The notes beneath the pieces were generated by a model, which saw only the letters and a list, made by a program, of their open reading frames with translations, was not told where the DNA came from and searched no databases. A stretch of DNA of 64,000 bases from Paracoccaceae bacterium (lineage in GTDB: Bacteria > Pseudomonadota > Alphaproteobacteria > Rhodobacterales > Rhodobacteraceae). Positions 36,333 to 45,155 of this stretch are shown here, piece after piece. The position numbers and the translations under genes were made by a program. The stretch spans positions 1,054,001 through 1,118,000 of the forward strand of contig SDAL01000001.1 of assembly GCA_004153385.1 (NCBI GenBank). Direction: 5' to 3'. The first letter of the stretch is position 1; the number at the start of each line of letters is the position of its first letter.

Positions 36333-37631
36333 CTATTCGGCCGCCGTCGCACCGGGATTGTTGGGATGGGTCGTCCAGTTGGCGTAGTCTGCCACCTTTT
36401 TACCGGTGCGCAGGTCAACCTCGCCATGCGCCAGTTCGCGCATGGAAATACAATCCACAGGGCAAACATCCACACATAGATTGCAGGCCACGCATTCATC
36501 CTCTTTAACGGAATAGACCCTGTCGCTCGTCACCGCGATTGCCTGATGGGATGTATCCTCGCACACCGCGTAGCAGCGCCCGCAATTGATACAATCCTCC
36601 TGATTGATCTCTGCCTTGGTGACATAATTGAGGTTGAGATATTTCCAGTCCGTCACATTGGGCACGGCACGCCCCACCAGATCCTCAACCGAGGCCAGCC
36701 CCTTTTCATCCAGATAATGTGACAGGCCCGCGATCATTTCCTGCACGATCTTGAACCCGTAGGTCATCGCCGCCGTGCACACCTGAACATTTCCGGCCCC
36801 GAGCGCGATAAACTCTGCCGCGTCGCGCCAGCTGGTGATCCCGCCGATCCCCGAAATCGGCAGATTGGCCGTAACGGGATTACGGGCGATTTCCGCGACC
36901 ATATTCAGGGCAATCGGCTTTACCGCAGGGCCGCAATACCCGCCGTGGCTGCCTTTGCCGTCAATGACGGGCTCGGGCGAGAACAGATCAAGATTGACCG
37001 ATGTGATTGAATTGATTGTATTGATCAACGAGACTGCATCCGCCCCGCCCCGATGCGCCGCTTCTGCGGGCATACGGATATCGGTGATGTTAGGCGTCAG
37101 TTTGACGATAACGGGCAGACTGCAATATTTCTTGCACCAGCGCGTGACCATCTCGATATATTCCGGCACCTGCCCAACGGCCGCACCCATGCCACGTTCG
37201 GCCATACCATGCGGGCAGCCGAAGTTCAGCTCGATCCCGTCGGCGCCGGTCTCCTCGACCCGTGGCAAGATCGCCTTCCATGCTTCTTCCTCACACGGCA
37301 CCATGATGGATGCGATCAGCGCACGGTCGGGATAATCGCGTTTGACCGCCGCCATCTCGCGCAGGTTTACCTCCAGCGAGCGGTCGGTGATCAGTTCAAG
37401 GTTATTGATCCCCAGCACACGCCGGTCGGCTCCATGGATCACGCCGTAACGCGGGCCGTTGACATTGACCACAGGCGGCCCTTCAGAGCCCAAGGTCTTC
37501 CACACGACACCGCCCCAACCGGCCTCGAAGGCGCGGCGCACGTTATATTCCTTGTCAGTCGGCGGCGCAGAGGCAAGCCAGAACGGATTGGGAGATTTGA
37601 TCCCCAGAAAAGAGCACGACAGATCGGCCAT
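36333..37631 (-). CDS. preA: NAD-dependent dihydropyrimidine dehydrogenase, subunit PreA
   Basis: The catalytic subunit that reduces uracil or thymine to the 5,6-dihydro form. It is 432 residues: an FMN-binding dihydroorotate-dehydrogenase-like barrel (residues 1-310, with the catalytic loop ELNFGCPHGMAERGMGAAVGQ) and a ferredoxin-like C-terminus with two [4Fe-4S] motifs (CINCGRCYAVC and CVACNLCVDVCPVDC). It starts 3 bases after the preT stop, so preT-preA is a tight operon whose products form the PreTA complex. Confidence 0.96.
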   Translation of the reverse strand: MADLSCSFLGIKSPNPFWLASAPPTDKEYNVRRAFEAGWGGVVWKTLGSEGPPVVNVNGPRYGVIHGADRRVLGINNLELITDRSLEVNLREMAAVKRDYPDRALIASIMVPCEEEAWKAILPRVEETGADGIELNFGCPHGMAERGMGAAVGQVPEYIEMVTRWCKKYCSLPVIVKLTPNITDIRMPAEAAHRGGADAVSLINTINSITSVNLDLFSPEPVIDGKGSHGGYCGPAVKPIALNMVAEIARNPVTANLPISGIGGITSWRDAAEFIALGAGNVQVCTAAMTYGFKIVQEMIAGLSHYLDEKGLASVEDLVGRAVPNVTDWKYLNLNYVTKAEINQEDCINCGRCYAVCEDTSHQAIAVTSDRVYSVKEDECVACNLCVDVCPVDCISMRELAHGEVDLRTGKKVADYANWTTHPNNPGATAAE

Positions 37632-37634
37632 GTC

Positions 37635-39017
37635 TTAGCCCTCCATAAGAAATGTGTGAATGTTTTCAGCCGCATCACGGCCCTGTGCAACGGCGGTCAC
37701 GGTCAGGTCATCGCCCGCATGGGTGCAATCCCCCCCGGCCCAGACGCGCGTGGCATCGGTCCGTCCCGCGCCGTCTGTAACAATCTTGCCGCCGCGCACC
37801 GCAGGCCCTTCCGGCAAGGTTCCAAGCACCTGCCCGATGGCCTTGAAACACTGCTCTGCCGGAACGGTGAACGTATCTTGTGTTATGGTGAGCCCTTCGG
37901 GGCCTGATCGGGTATAGGCGCATTCGACCGCCGACAGCTTCCCCTCCCCCACAAGAGCCACAGGAACGGCATTTTCAATAATCCGCACCCCTTTGGAAAG
38001 CGCCAGTTCCTGCTCGTAGCCCGAAGCAGGCATCTCTGCGCGGGTACGGCGATAAAGGATGGTCACATTCAACGCGCCCAGCAGCTTGGCCTGCACTGCG
38101 GCATCAATTGCGGTCATGCCGCCCCCGATCACAACCACATCGCGCCCGATAGGAAGCTGCGAAAGATCACGGGTCTGGCGCAGCTGTGCAATGAAATCGG
38201 TGGCGGAGACAACGCCCTCCAGATCCTCGCCCTGCGCGCCCAACGCCCGCACACCGGACAGGCCGATGGCAAGAAACACTGCATCGTGATCAGCGCGCAA
38301 ACCGTCCAGATCACCGTCGCCCACACGGCCCAAAGACCAGTTTTCAACAAGAGTGATGCCGCCGATTTGCAGCAGCCAGTCGACCTCTTTCTGGGCAAAG
38401 CCGTCGGGCATCTTATAGGCGGCAATGCCGTATTCATTCAGCCCGCCGGGCTTGGGGCGCGCGTCGTAGATGGTGACCTTATGGCCCTTCATCGCAAGCC
38501 TGTGGGCACATGCCAGCCCAGCAGGCCCTGCCCCCACCACAGCCACCGATTTACCGGTATCGGCGGCACGGGTGTAGGGGTGGCTTTGACGTGCCATCAT
38601 CGTGTCTGTCGCGTGGCGTTGCAGCAGCCCGATCTGCACAGGCTGACCCTCTGCGGCCTCGCGCACACAGGCCCCCTCGCATAATGTCTCTGTCGGGCAA
38701 ACACGTGCGCAAGCGCCCCCTAAGATATTGCTATCAAATATTGTTCTGGCGGCGGCTTCCGGCATGCCTGTGGCAATCTCGCGGATAAACAAGGGAATAT
38801 CGATCCCCGTCGGGCAGGCCGTCACACACGGCGCATCATGACAGAAATAACATCTGTCGGCTGCGACCTGTACCGCATGCAAATCAAGCGGCGGACTAAG
38901 ATCGGTGAAATCCTCGACATAGGCGTCGGGGGTCCGGCGACCGGAAACAATTCCGGGGCTGAACGGCGTTTGTGCCACGGGCTCTGCGGCCCTTTTGAGC
39001 TGGCTATCGGGCATCAT
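37635..39017 (-). CDS. preT: NAD-dependent dihydropyrimidine dehydrogenase, subunit PreT
   Basis: The electron-input subunit, about 460 residues. The N-terminal Fe-S domain has CYFCHDAPCVTACPTGID and CARVCPTETLCEGAC; FAD-binding GAGPAGLACAHRLA is near residue 138 and the NAD-binding motif VIGGGMTAIDAA near 270. ATG 39017 (first of a pair) has AGGGAGGGG upstream. It is homologous to the small subunit of glutamate synthase, but the adjacency to preA settles the role. It is divergent from accB across 266 bases. Confidence 0.95.
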   Translation of the reverse strand: MMPDSQLKRAAEPVAQTPFSPGIVSGRRTPDAYVEDFTDLSPPLDLHAVQVAADRCYFCHDAPCVTACPTGIDIPLFIREIATGMPEAAARTIFDSNILGGACARVCPTETLCEGACVREAAEGQPVQIGLLQRHATDTMMARQSHPYTRAADTGKSVAVVGAGPAGLACAHRLAMKGHKVTIYDARPKPGGLNEYGIAAYKMPDGFAQKEVDWLLQIGGITLVENWSLGRVGDGDLDGLRADHDAVFLAIGLSGVRALGAQGEDLEGVVSATDFIAQLRQTRDLSQLPIGRDVVVIGGGMTAIDAAVQAKLLGALNVTILYRRTRAEMPASGYEQELALSKGVRIIENAVPVALVGEGKLSAVECAYTRSGPEGLTITQDTFTVPAEQCFKAIGQVLGTLPEGPAVRGGKIVTDGAGRTDATRVWAGGDCTHAGDDLTVTAVAQGRDAAENIHTFLMEG

Positions 39018-39060
39018 AAGCCCCTCCCTGCTTGCTGTTGTAGAACCACGCTGGCACAAG

Positions 39061-39078
39061 CTGATTTTTTATCAAAAG
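39061..39078. promoter_or_regulatory. AT-rich motif shared with the rutR upstream region
   Basis: TGAT-TTTTT-ATCA (39062-39074) is a perfect inverted repeat upstream of preT. The 11-base string TTTTTATCAAA within it also occurs, in reverse orientation, at 35146-35156 before rutR. It may be a promoter or operator element; no known regulator can be named. Confidence 0.3.
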
Positions 39079-39283
39079 GTAAAAAAATAAAATGGCATGT
39101 TTTTCGTGATTTTCAGACCTGCCACGCCCCTTTGAAAGCATCCCGCCTAATTTTAAGGCAATCATAACAGGCGGGTTCCGACTTTTCTCCGAACCCGTCG
39201 TGGCGTATAAGCGCCCCAGACTGCGGGCGCGAACCGGATCATCGGGGCGAGCCGCCACTCAAAACGCACCTTTCGAGGATAGT

Positions 39284-39778
39284 ATGAACGATAACCAACG
39301 CGAAAACGATGTGGCCTTCATTCAGGCCCTGGCCGAACTTTTGAACACAAACGAACTGACGGAAATTGCGGTAACCCGCGAATATTCCGAAGACGACAGC
39401 CTGAAAGTGCGCGTCTCAAAGCAGACCAATGTGATCAACACGATGGCAACCGCCCCCGCACAGGCCGCCCCGGCGGCAGTCGCCCCCGCGGCAGGCCCTG
39501 CGCCCACCGACACACCCACCGCAAATGACGACCCCTCCAGCCATCCGGGCGTTGTGACCTCGCCGATGGTGGGCACGGTTTACATGTCGCCAGAGCCGGG
39601 CGCATCTGCGTTTGTCGCCGTTGGCGACGCGATCAAGGAAGGCCAGACCTTGATGATCGTGGAAGCAATGAAAACCATGAACCACATTCCCGCGCCCCAT
39701 TCGGGCACAGTCAAGCGTATTCTGGTTGACGATAGCCAACCGGTGGAGTTCGGTTCGCCCCTGATGATCATCGAATAA
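39284..39778 (+). CDS. accB: Acetyl-CoA carboxylase biotin carboxyl carrier protein
   Basis: 164 residues. A helical N-terminus, an Ala/Pro-rich linker (about 55-90) and a C-terminal biotinyl domain with EAMKTMN, biotinylated lysine K130. ATG 39284 has GAGG ahead and is where the conserved N-terminal helix starts ([19 protein letters not shown]). Its partner accC follows 10 bases later. It carries carboxyl groups to malonyl-CoA synthesis. Confidence 0.96.
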   Translation: MNDNQRENDVAFIQALAELLNTNELTEIAVTREYSEDDSLKVRVSKQTNVINTMATAPAQAAPAAVAPAAGPAPTDTPTANDDPSSHPGVVTSPMVGTVYMSPEPGASAFVAVGDAIKEGQTLMIVEAMKTMNHIPAPHSGTVKRILVDDSQPVEFGSPLMIIE

Positions 39779-39788
39779 GGGGCATAGC

Positions 39789-41135
39789 ATGTTCGACAAG
39801 ATCCTGATCGCCAACCGTGGCGAGATCGCCCTGCGCGTAATCCGCGCCTGCCGCGAGATGGGGATCGCCAGCGTGGCGGTCCACTCCACCGCCGACTCGG
39901 ACGCGATGCATGTGCGCATGGCCGATGAATCGGTCTGTATCGGTCCCAATTCATCGACAGAAAGCTACCTCAAGGTTAGCCAGATCATCGCAGCCTGCGA
40001 AGTGACCGGCGCCCAGGCGATCCATCCGGGCTACGGATTCCTTTCGGAAAATGCGGCCTTTGTTCAGGCGCTTGAGGATCATGATATCGCCTTTATCGGC
40101 CCGTCTGCGGAACATATCCGGATGATGGGCGACAAGATCACCGCGAAAGAAACCGCAAAGGCACTCGGGATACCGGTTGTGCCGGGGTCCGCCGGTGGTG
40201 TGGCCGATTTCGAGACCGCGCGCAGCGTGGCCGAGGAAATGGGCTTTCCGGTGATCATCAAAGCCACCGCAGGCGGTGGCGGGCGCGGCATGAAAGTGGC
40301 CACGTCACTGGATGATCTCGAGGTGGCGTTCCGCACCGCGCGGTCCGAAGCCAAATCGAACTTCGGCAATGACGAAGTCTATATCGAGAAATATCTTCAA
40401 AAACCGCGCCACATCGAAATTCAGGTGTTTGGTGATGGCAAAGGGCGTGGTGTCCATCTTGGCGAGCGTGACTGCTCGCTGCAGCGTCGCCATCAAAAAG
40501 TCTTCGAAGAGGCCCCCGGCCCCTCGATCAGCCCGTCGGAGCGCGAGCGGATCGGCACGATATGTGCCAACGCAATCGCGAAGCTGGGCTATTCAGGTGC
40601 GGGTACGATCGAATTCCTCTATGAGGATGGCGAGTTCTATTTCATCGAAATGAACACCCGTTTGCAGGTGGAACACCCTGTGACAGAGGCGATCTATGGC
40701 GTCGATCTGGTGCGCCAGCAGATCATGGTTGCCGCTGGTCTGGGGATGGAATTCACCCAGGAAGATCTGCACATCAATGGCCACTCCATCGAGGTACGGA
40801 TCAACGCCGAACACGTGCCCAATTTCTCGCCCTGCCCTGGCAAGATTACGGCCTTTCACTCTCCAGGCGGTTTGGGCGTACGGATGGATTCGGCACTGTA
40901 CACCGGCTATAAGATTCCGCCCTATTACGACAGTCTGATCGGCAAGCTGATTGTGCACGGCCGCGACCGCACCGAGGCCTTGGCGCGCCTGCACCGTGCT
41001 TTGGGCGAGCTGATTGTCGATGGCGTGGACACGACCGTGCCACTGTTCGAGGCCCTGCTGGCCGAGCCCGACATCCAGTCAGGGAATTATTCGATCCACT
41101 GGCTGGAACACTGGTTGAAGCGGACCTACGGCTAA
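39789..41135 (+). CDS. accC: Acetyl-CoA carboxylase biotin carboxylase subunit
   Basis: A 448-residue ATP-grasp enzyme that carboxylates biotin on AccB. It has MFDKILIANRGEIALRVIRACRE at the N-terminus, ATP-grasp glycine-rich loop KATAGGGGRGMKV near residue 160, and catalytic FIEMNTRLQVEHPVTE near 284. It is a full-length standard biotin carboxylase. It forms an operon with accB and ends in a strong terminator. Confidence 0.97.
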   Translation: MFDKILIANRGEIALRVIRACREMGIASVAVHSTADSDAMHVRMADESVCIGPNSSTESYLKVSQIIAACEVTGAQAIHPGYGFLSENAAFVQALEDHDIAFIGPSAEHIRMMGDKITAKETAKALGIPVVPGSAGGVADFETARSVAEEMGFPVIIKATAGGGGRGMKVATSLDDLEVAFRTARSEAKSNFGNDEVYIEKYLQKPRHIEIQVFGDGKGRGVHLGERDCSLQRRHQKVFEEAPGPSISPSERERIGTICANAIAKLGYSGAGTIEFLYEDGEFYFIEMNTRLQVEHPVTEAIYGVDLVRQQIMVAAGLGMEFTQEDLHINGHSIEVRINAEHVPNFSPCPGKITAFHSPGGLGVRMDSALYTGYKIPPYYDSLIGKLIVHGRDRTEALARLHRALGELIVDGVDTTVPLFEALLAEPDIQSGNYSIHWLEHWLKRTYG

Positions 41136-41160
41136 GGTCGCGTGAATGGCCTGCAAGATC

Positions 41161-41191
41161 AAAAAGCCGCGCCTGATGGTGCGGCTTTTTT
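41161..41191 (+). terminator. Terminator of accBC
   Basis: A 13-bp stem (41161-41173 with 41178-41190, one G-T pair), loop TGAT, flanked by A and T runs. It lies 25 bases after the accC stop. Confidence 0.9.
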
Positions 41192-41296
41192 GATGAGATG
41201 GCTTACTTATATGTGCATTTCCATAGTTTATATGTATATCGCCGAACGAACAGCCAGCCGCCGCGCCATCCAGATCCAGCACAAACGGGCTTTAAC

Positions 41297-41938
41297 ATGA
41301 GCGACATTCTAACCGCAGACCTGTTGTTGAGCGGCTATGCGCAGGGCATTTTCCCGATGGCCGAAGGCCGCGAAACGAGCGAATTACATTGGTTTGAGCC
41401 GAAATGGCGCGGTGTCATTCCTTTGGACGGATTCCATATTTCCCACTCCCTTGCCAAATTGATCCGGCAGGAACGTTATAGCGTGCGGGTCAATACAGCC
41501 TTTCACGAGACGGTAGAACGCTGTGCTGCACGCGATGAAACATGGATCAATGATGCGCTATTTTCACTATATGCCAAATTGCATCAAGAAGGCTTCGCCC
41601 ACTCCGTCGAGATATGGGAGGGCCGTTCTTTGGTCGGGGGTGTGTTCGGCATTACCCTTGGAGGGGCATTTTTCGGCGAATCGATGTTTTCCAGCCGCAA
41701 GAACACATCAAAACTCGCCCTCGCCTATGCTGTGGACCGCTTGAACGCCGCTGGATTTACGCTGTTTGACACCCAATATCTGACGCCGCATCTGGCAAGC
41801 CTGGGCGGGATCGAAATCTCGCGCACCGCTTATAAACAACAACTTGCCACAGCGCTTGTGCAGCCGCATCGCGATTTCGGGACCATTGTGATACCGTCGG
41901 GGCATCAATTGCTACAGCGGATGACCCAGACATCATAA
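41297..41938 (+). CDS. aat: Leucyl/phenylalanyl-tRNA--protein transferase
   Basis: 213 residues. Adds Leu or Phe to proteins with N-terminal Arg or Lys, marking them for ClpS-ClpAP degradation. Family motifs are LLLSGYAQGIFPMAE, FEPKWRGVIPL, GRSLVGGVFGITLGGAFFGESMFS and FTLFDTQYLTPHLASLGG. ATG 41297 starts at the conserved N-terminus; its ribosome-binding site is poor. The last 34 bases overlap, tail to tail, with the convergent DUF2155 gene. Confidence 0.95.
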   Translation: MSDILTADLLLSGYAQGIFPMAEGRETSELHWFEPKWRGVIPLDGFHISHSLAKLIRQERYSVRVNTAFHETVERCAARDETWINDALFSLYAKLHQEGFAHSVEIWEGRSLVGGVFGITLGGAFFGESMFSSRKNTSKLALAYAVDRLNAAGFTLFDTQYLTPHLASLGGIEISRTAYKQQLATALVQPHRDFGTIVIPSGHQLLQRMTQTS

Positions 41939-42309
41939 CGCTGATGATCCAGCGCGGAAAGCGCAGGGCTTGCCGCAATCATCCAGCCGGAAAACACTTC
42001 CGTATCAGACGGTACATCGCGAATGGTCAGATGCGCAAATGCATTTGAGGATGGATCATTTGCAGGATAGCGGCATTCATCAAGACGTACCGTAATGCTG
42101 CCATAGTTCGCAGTTTGACCAACGGCTAACGAGATATCCGAAGCCGTCCCGTTGATCTTGTCCAGACCACGCAGCATTCCACGTGATGATTGGGTCAGCC
42201 CGGTCGCCACGCCACTCTCTTGTGCCATTGCAGGTGCAAAGGACATTGCCATGGATACCGCCAGCATGGCGCCAGTTTTCAAAGCCCGCATACGCATTCT
42301 CATAAACAT
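41905..42309 (-). CDS. DUF2155 periplasmic protein
   Basis: 134 residues with a signal peptide (residues 1-29, cleavage after AMA). The body has the DUF2155 features: LRGLDKINGTASDISLAVGQTANYG, LDECRYPANDPSSNAFAHLTI and VFSGWMIAASPALSALDH. The domain has unknown function and is common in alphaproteobacteria next to the NDUFA12 gene, as here. The start at 42309 is chosen because its ATG overlaps the TAA of the upstream gene (TAATG), implying coupling. Confidence 0.85.
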   Translation of the reverse strand: MFMRMRMRALKTGAMLAVSMAMSFAPAMAQESGVATGLTQSSRGMLRGLDKINGTASDISLAVGQTANYGSITVRLDECRYPANDPSSNAFAHLTIRDVPSDTEVFSGWMIAASPALSALDHQRYDVWVIRCSN

Positions 42310-42683
42310 TACTCGGGCTGCCATGCCTCGTAATCGCGACGCTCCACCGGATGCACACGACGCAAAGACCCATCAGGGGCATACGCCGCAGGCGTCCCTG
42401 TCAGGTTCTCTTCATGCGGTTTTTCCCACGGCTTGTGCCGCAGCGGCGTCTCGCTAGGAAGTTCGTTAAACGTATGGTGAAGCCAGCCGTGCCAATCGGG
42501 CGACACGCGGCTGGCTTGCGATTCACCGTTGTAGATCACCCAACGACGCTTACCATCCTTGGTCTGATAAAAGATATTGCCTTGCTCGTCTTCGCCGACC
42601 TTGGTGCCATGCCGTGAGGTCCACAGCCGTGTTGTAAACGACTGGCCGTTCCACCAGGTCAGAATCTGAAGCAGGGTTTTCAT
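42309..42683 (-). CDS. NDUFA12-like NADH:ubiquinone oxidoreductase accessory subunit
   Basis: A 124-residue homologue of the mitochondrial complex I subunit NDUFA12/B17.2, which alphaproteobacteria keep away from the main nuo operon. Motifs are [36 protein letters not shown] and [34 protein letters not shown] precedes ATG 42683. It sits at the inner face of the membrane in the peripheral arm of complex I, by analogy. Confidence 0.93.
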   Translation of the reverse strand: MKTLLQILTWWNGQSFTTRLWTSRHGTKVGEDEQGNIFYQTKDGKRRWVIYNGESQASRVSPDWHGWLHHTFNELPSETPLRHKPWEKPHEENLTGTPAAYAPDGSLRRVHPVERRDYEAWQPE

Positions 42684-42771
42684 CTTTATCCTCCACAGGC
42701 TATGGCGCCTTTATAACGCGCCAACCAGCCAGGTCCAGTCCACAGAACGGGCGCCCGTGGCGCCGGATCGC

Positions 42772-42805
42772 AACCGCCCCCAAGGCGGGCCAAGGGGGCG
42801 GTTTT
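42772..42805. terminator. Hairpin downstream of clpX
   Basis: AACCGCCCCC (42772-42781) pairs with GGGGGCGGTT (42794-42803), 10 bp perfect. It separates clpX from the NDUFA12 gene, both minus strand. The T run is on the plus strand only, so termination of clpX transcripts may be partial. Confidence 0.55.
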
Positions 42806-42811
42806 CATACA

Positions 42812-44077
42812 TCAGCTGGCAGAGCTGCTTTCTTTCTTTTTATCAGCATAGATCAAAAGCGGCTTTACATCAGCTTGGGTAACAGCCTCGTCGTTCACGA
42901 CCACCTCGTTCACACCATCCAGACCGGGCAGCTCAAACATGGTCTCCAACAGGATATCCTCAAGGATGGAGCGCAAGCCCCGCGCACCTGTCTTGCGATC
43001 AATTGCCCGCTTGGCAATCGCCACGAGTGCTTCATCGGTGAAGGTCAACTGGACCCCTTCGATATCGAACAGACGCTGGTATTGCTTGACCAAAGCATTT
43101 TTCGGCTGGGTCAGGATGATCATAAGCGCATCCTCATCCAAGTCCGTCAGGGTGGCCAGGACGGGCAAACGTCCAACGAACTCCGGAATAAGGCCGAATT
43201 TCAGCAGATCTTCCGGCTCGAGCTCCTTGAACAATTCGCCAATTCCGCGGCCGTCATTATCTTTCACGTCGGCCCCGAACCCCATTGCCGAACCTTTGCC
43301 GCGCTGCGCGATAATCCGGTCCAGACCGGCAAAAGCCCCGCCACAGATGAACAGAATGTTCGTGGTGTCCACCTGCAAGAACTCCTGCTGGGGATGTTTG
43401 CGTCCACCTTGAGGGGGGACACTGGCCACGGTGCCTTCCATGATCTTCAAAAGCGCCTGCTGCACACCTTCGCCCGACACATCACGCGTGATCGACGGAT
43501 TGTCGGATTTCCGTGTGATTTTGTCGACCTCGTCAATATAGACAATGCCGCGTTGCGCACGTTCGACGTTATACTCGGACGCTTGCAGTAGTTTGAGGAT
43601 GATATTTTCCACATCCTCACCGACATAGCCGGCCTCGGTCAGGGTTGTGGCATCGGCCATCGTGAACGGCACATCCAATATACGCGCCAGTGTCTGCGCC
43701 AGAAGCGTTTTACCGCACCCCGTCGGGCCGACCAGCAAAATGTTGGATTTCGCCAGTTCGATATCGGATTTCGCTTCGTGATTCAGACGCTTGTAGTGGT
43801 TGTGCACAGCGACCGACAGCACCCGCTTTGCGTGTTCCTGACCGATGACGTAATCGTCCAGAACCTTGCAAATATCGCGTGGCGTCGGGACCCCTTCCGA
43901 GGTTTTCAGCCCTGCCGATTTCGTTTCCTCGCGGATGATGTCCATACAGAGTTCGACGCATTCGTCGCAGATGAACACCGTCGGCCCCGCAATCAGTTTA
44001 CGGACCTCGTGTTGGCTTTTTCCGCAGAACGAACAGTAAAGGGTGTTCTTGCTGTCGGAGCCTGTATTGTTCGCCAT
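42812..44077 (-). CDS. clpX: ClpX ATPase of the ClpXP protease
   Basis: A 421-residue AAA+ unfoldase. The N-terminal C4 zinc finger is CSFCGK plus CDEC, Walker A GPTGCGKT is near residue 120, and Walker [11 protein letters not shown] near 180. Sensor motifs and the C-terminal [13 protein letters not shown] are normal. The ClpP-docking loop reads [10 protein letters not shown], that is MGF where E. coli has IGF. AGAGGGATATC precedes ATG 44077. It lies downstream of clpP on the same strand, 131 bases apart. Confidence 0.97.
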   Translation of the reverse strand: MANNTGSDSKNTLYCSFCGKSQHEVRKLIAGPTVFICDECVELCMDIIREETKSAGLKTSEGVPTPRDICKVLDDYVIGQEHAKRVLSVAVHNHYKRLNHEAKSDIELAKSNILLVGPTGCGKTLLAQTLARILDVPFTMADATTLTEAGYVGEDVENIILKLLQASEYNVERAQRGIVYIDEVDKITRKSDNPSITRDVSGEGVQQALLKIMEGTVASVPPQGGRKHPQQEFLQVDTTNILFICGGAFAGLDRIIAQRGKGSAMGFGADVKDNDGRGIGELFKELEPEDLLKFGLIPEFVGRLPVLATLTDLDEDALMIILTQPKNALVKQYQRLFDIEGVQLTFTDEALVAIAKRAIDRKTGARGLRSILEDILLETMFELPGLDGVNEVVVNDEAVTQADVKPLLIYADKKKESSSAS

Positions 44078-44208
44078 GATATCCCTCTGCAGTCTCGGCC
44101 GGATGCCCTTATGACATTCGGGCGGTGATGGGCCACCCGTCCCCCGAAAGTCTAGGGCAGCCCGACCGTCATGCCAATGTCAAATTCTTCCCCGTTTCGG
44201 GCAAGGTC

Positions 44209-44835
44209 TTACTTATCGTCGTCTTTACGGCGGTTTTCCAAGATCTCGTCGATCAGGCCCCACTCTTTGGCGTCTTGCGCCGACATGAAATTATCCCGCT
44301 CCAGCGCGGCTTCCACCGTTTCATAATCATTGCCGGTGTGGCGCACATAAATCTCGTTGAGGCGTTTCTTGAGCTTTTGGGTCTCTTGTGCATGGATCAT
44401 GATGTCCGTGGCCTGTCCCTGATATCCGCCAGAGGGTTGGTGCACCATAACGCGGCTGTTGGGCAACGAGAACCGCATGCCTTTTTCGCCAGCCGTCAGC
44501 AACAAAGATCCCATGGACGCCGCCTGACCGATCACCAGCGTCGAAACCTTGGGCTTGATGTATTGCATCGTGTCGTAGATCGACAGGCCAGATGTCACGA
44601 CACCGCCGGGGCTGTTGATATACATCGAAATTTCTTTCGACGGGTTCTCTGCTTCAAGAAACAACAATTGGGCACAGATCAGTGTCGACATCCCGTCGTG
44701 GACCGGCCCCGAAAGGAAGATGATCCGCTCTTTGAGCAGGCGCGAATAGATATCGTAGGATCGCTCGCCGCGTGAGGTCTGTTCAACCACCATCGGCACA
44801 AGCGTGTTCATGTAGGTTTCCATCGGGTCTTTCAT
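44209..44835 (-). CDS. clpP: ClpP protease proteolytic subunit
   Basis: 208 residues. The catalytic triad is S107 (GQAASMGS), H132 (MVHQPSGG) and D181 (ERDNFMSA). [19 protein letters not shown] is the substrate-binding strand. The C-terminus is charged (ENRRKDDDK). AAGGGCAGAG precedes ATG 44835. It degrades proteins unfolded by ClpX (next gene) and, with ClpA/ClpS, N-degron substrates made by Aat at 41297. Confidence 0.97.
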   Translation of the reverse strand: MKDPMETYMNTLVPMVVEQTSRGERSYDIYSRLLKERIIFLSGPVHDGMSTLICAQLLFLEAENPSKEISMYINSPGGVVTSGLSIYDTMQYIKPKVSTLVIGQAASMGSLLLTAGEKGMRFSLPNSRVMVHQPSGGYQGQATDIMIHAQETQKLKKRLNEIYVRHTGNDYETVEAALERDNFMSAQDAKEWGLIDEILENRRKDDDK

Positions 44836-45155
44836 AAAGCTCTGCCCTTCCCTGAGTGTCCAGACGTGTCTAACGCCAAAAACTTTACTGGAGTCTTATG
44901 ACCGCGAACCCGTCTCCGCAAGGGAGGTTCACGGTTTGCTCATCACGCTATCGCCTTAATTTGCACATGTTAACGGAAGGGCAAGGAAGCGTGGATAGTC
45001 TGCGCATGGATCGCACGACCATCCGGCGCGCATCGCCCAACGCCTGTGTGGCTTGGCTCACAGGCATCGATTCGACCGGATTTGACCTGCTTTTTCTGGG
45101 ATAGTCTGGTCGTGGGCGCGCAAGGGTAGCAATAGTTGAGTGGAGAGAAAGAGCA
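44836..45155. other. Divergent intergenic region between clpP and chemoreceptor
   Basis: 320 bases with promoters for both genes expected. An imperfect inverted repeat (ACCGCGAACC near 44899, GGTTCACGGT near 44927) lies inside a short plus-strand frame that I do not consider a gene. No clear operator is recognised. Confidence 0.4.

Noticed and set aside
44898-45104. 68-codon frame upstream of the chemoreceptor gene
   Set aside because: It has TGGAG nearby, but the peptide has no recognisable feature and overlaps an inverted repeat in a divergent promoter region; not strong enough to call.
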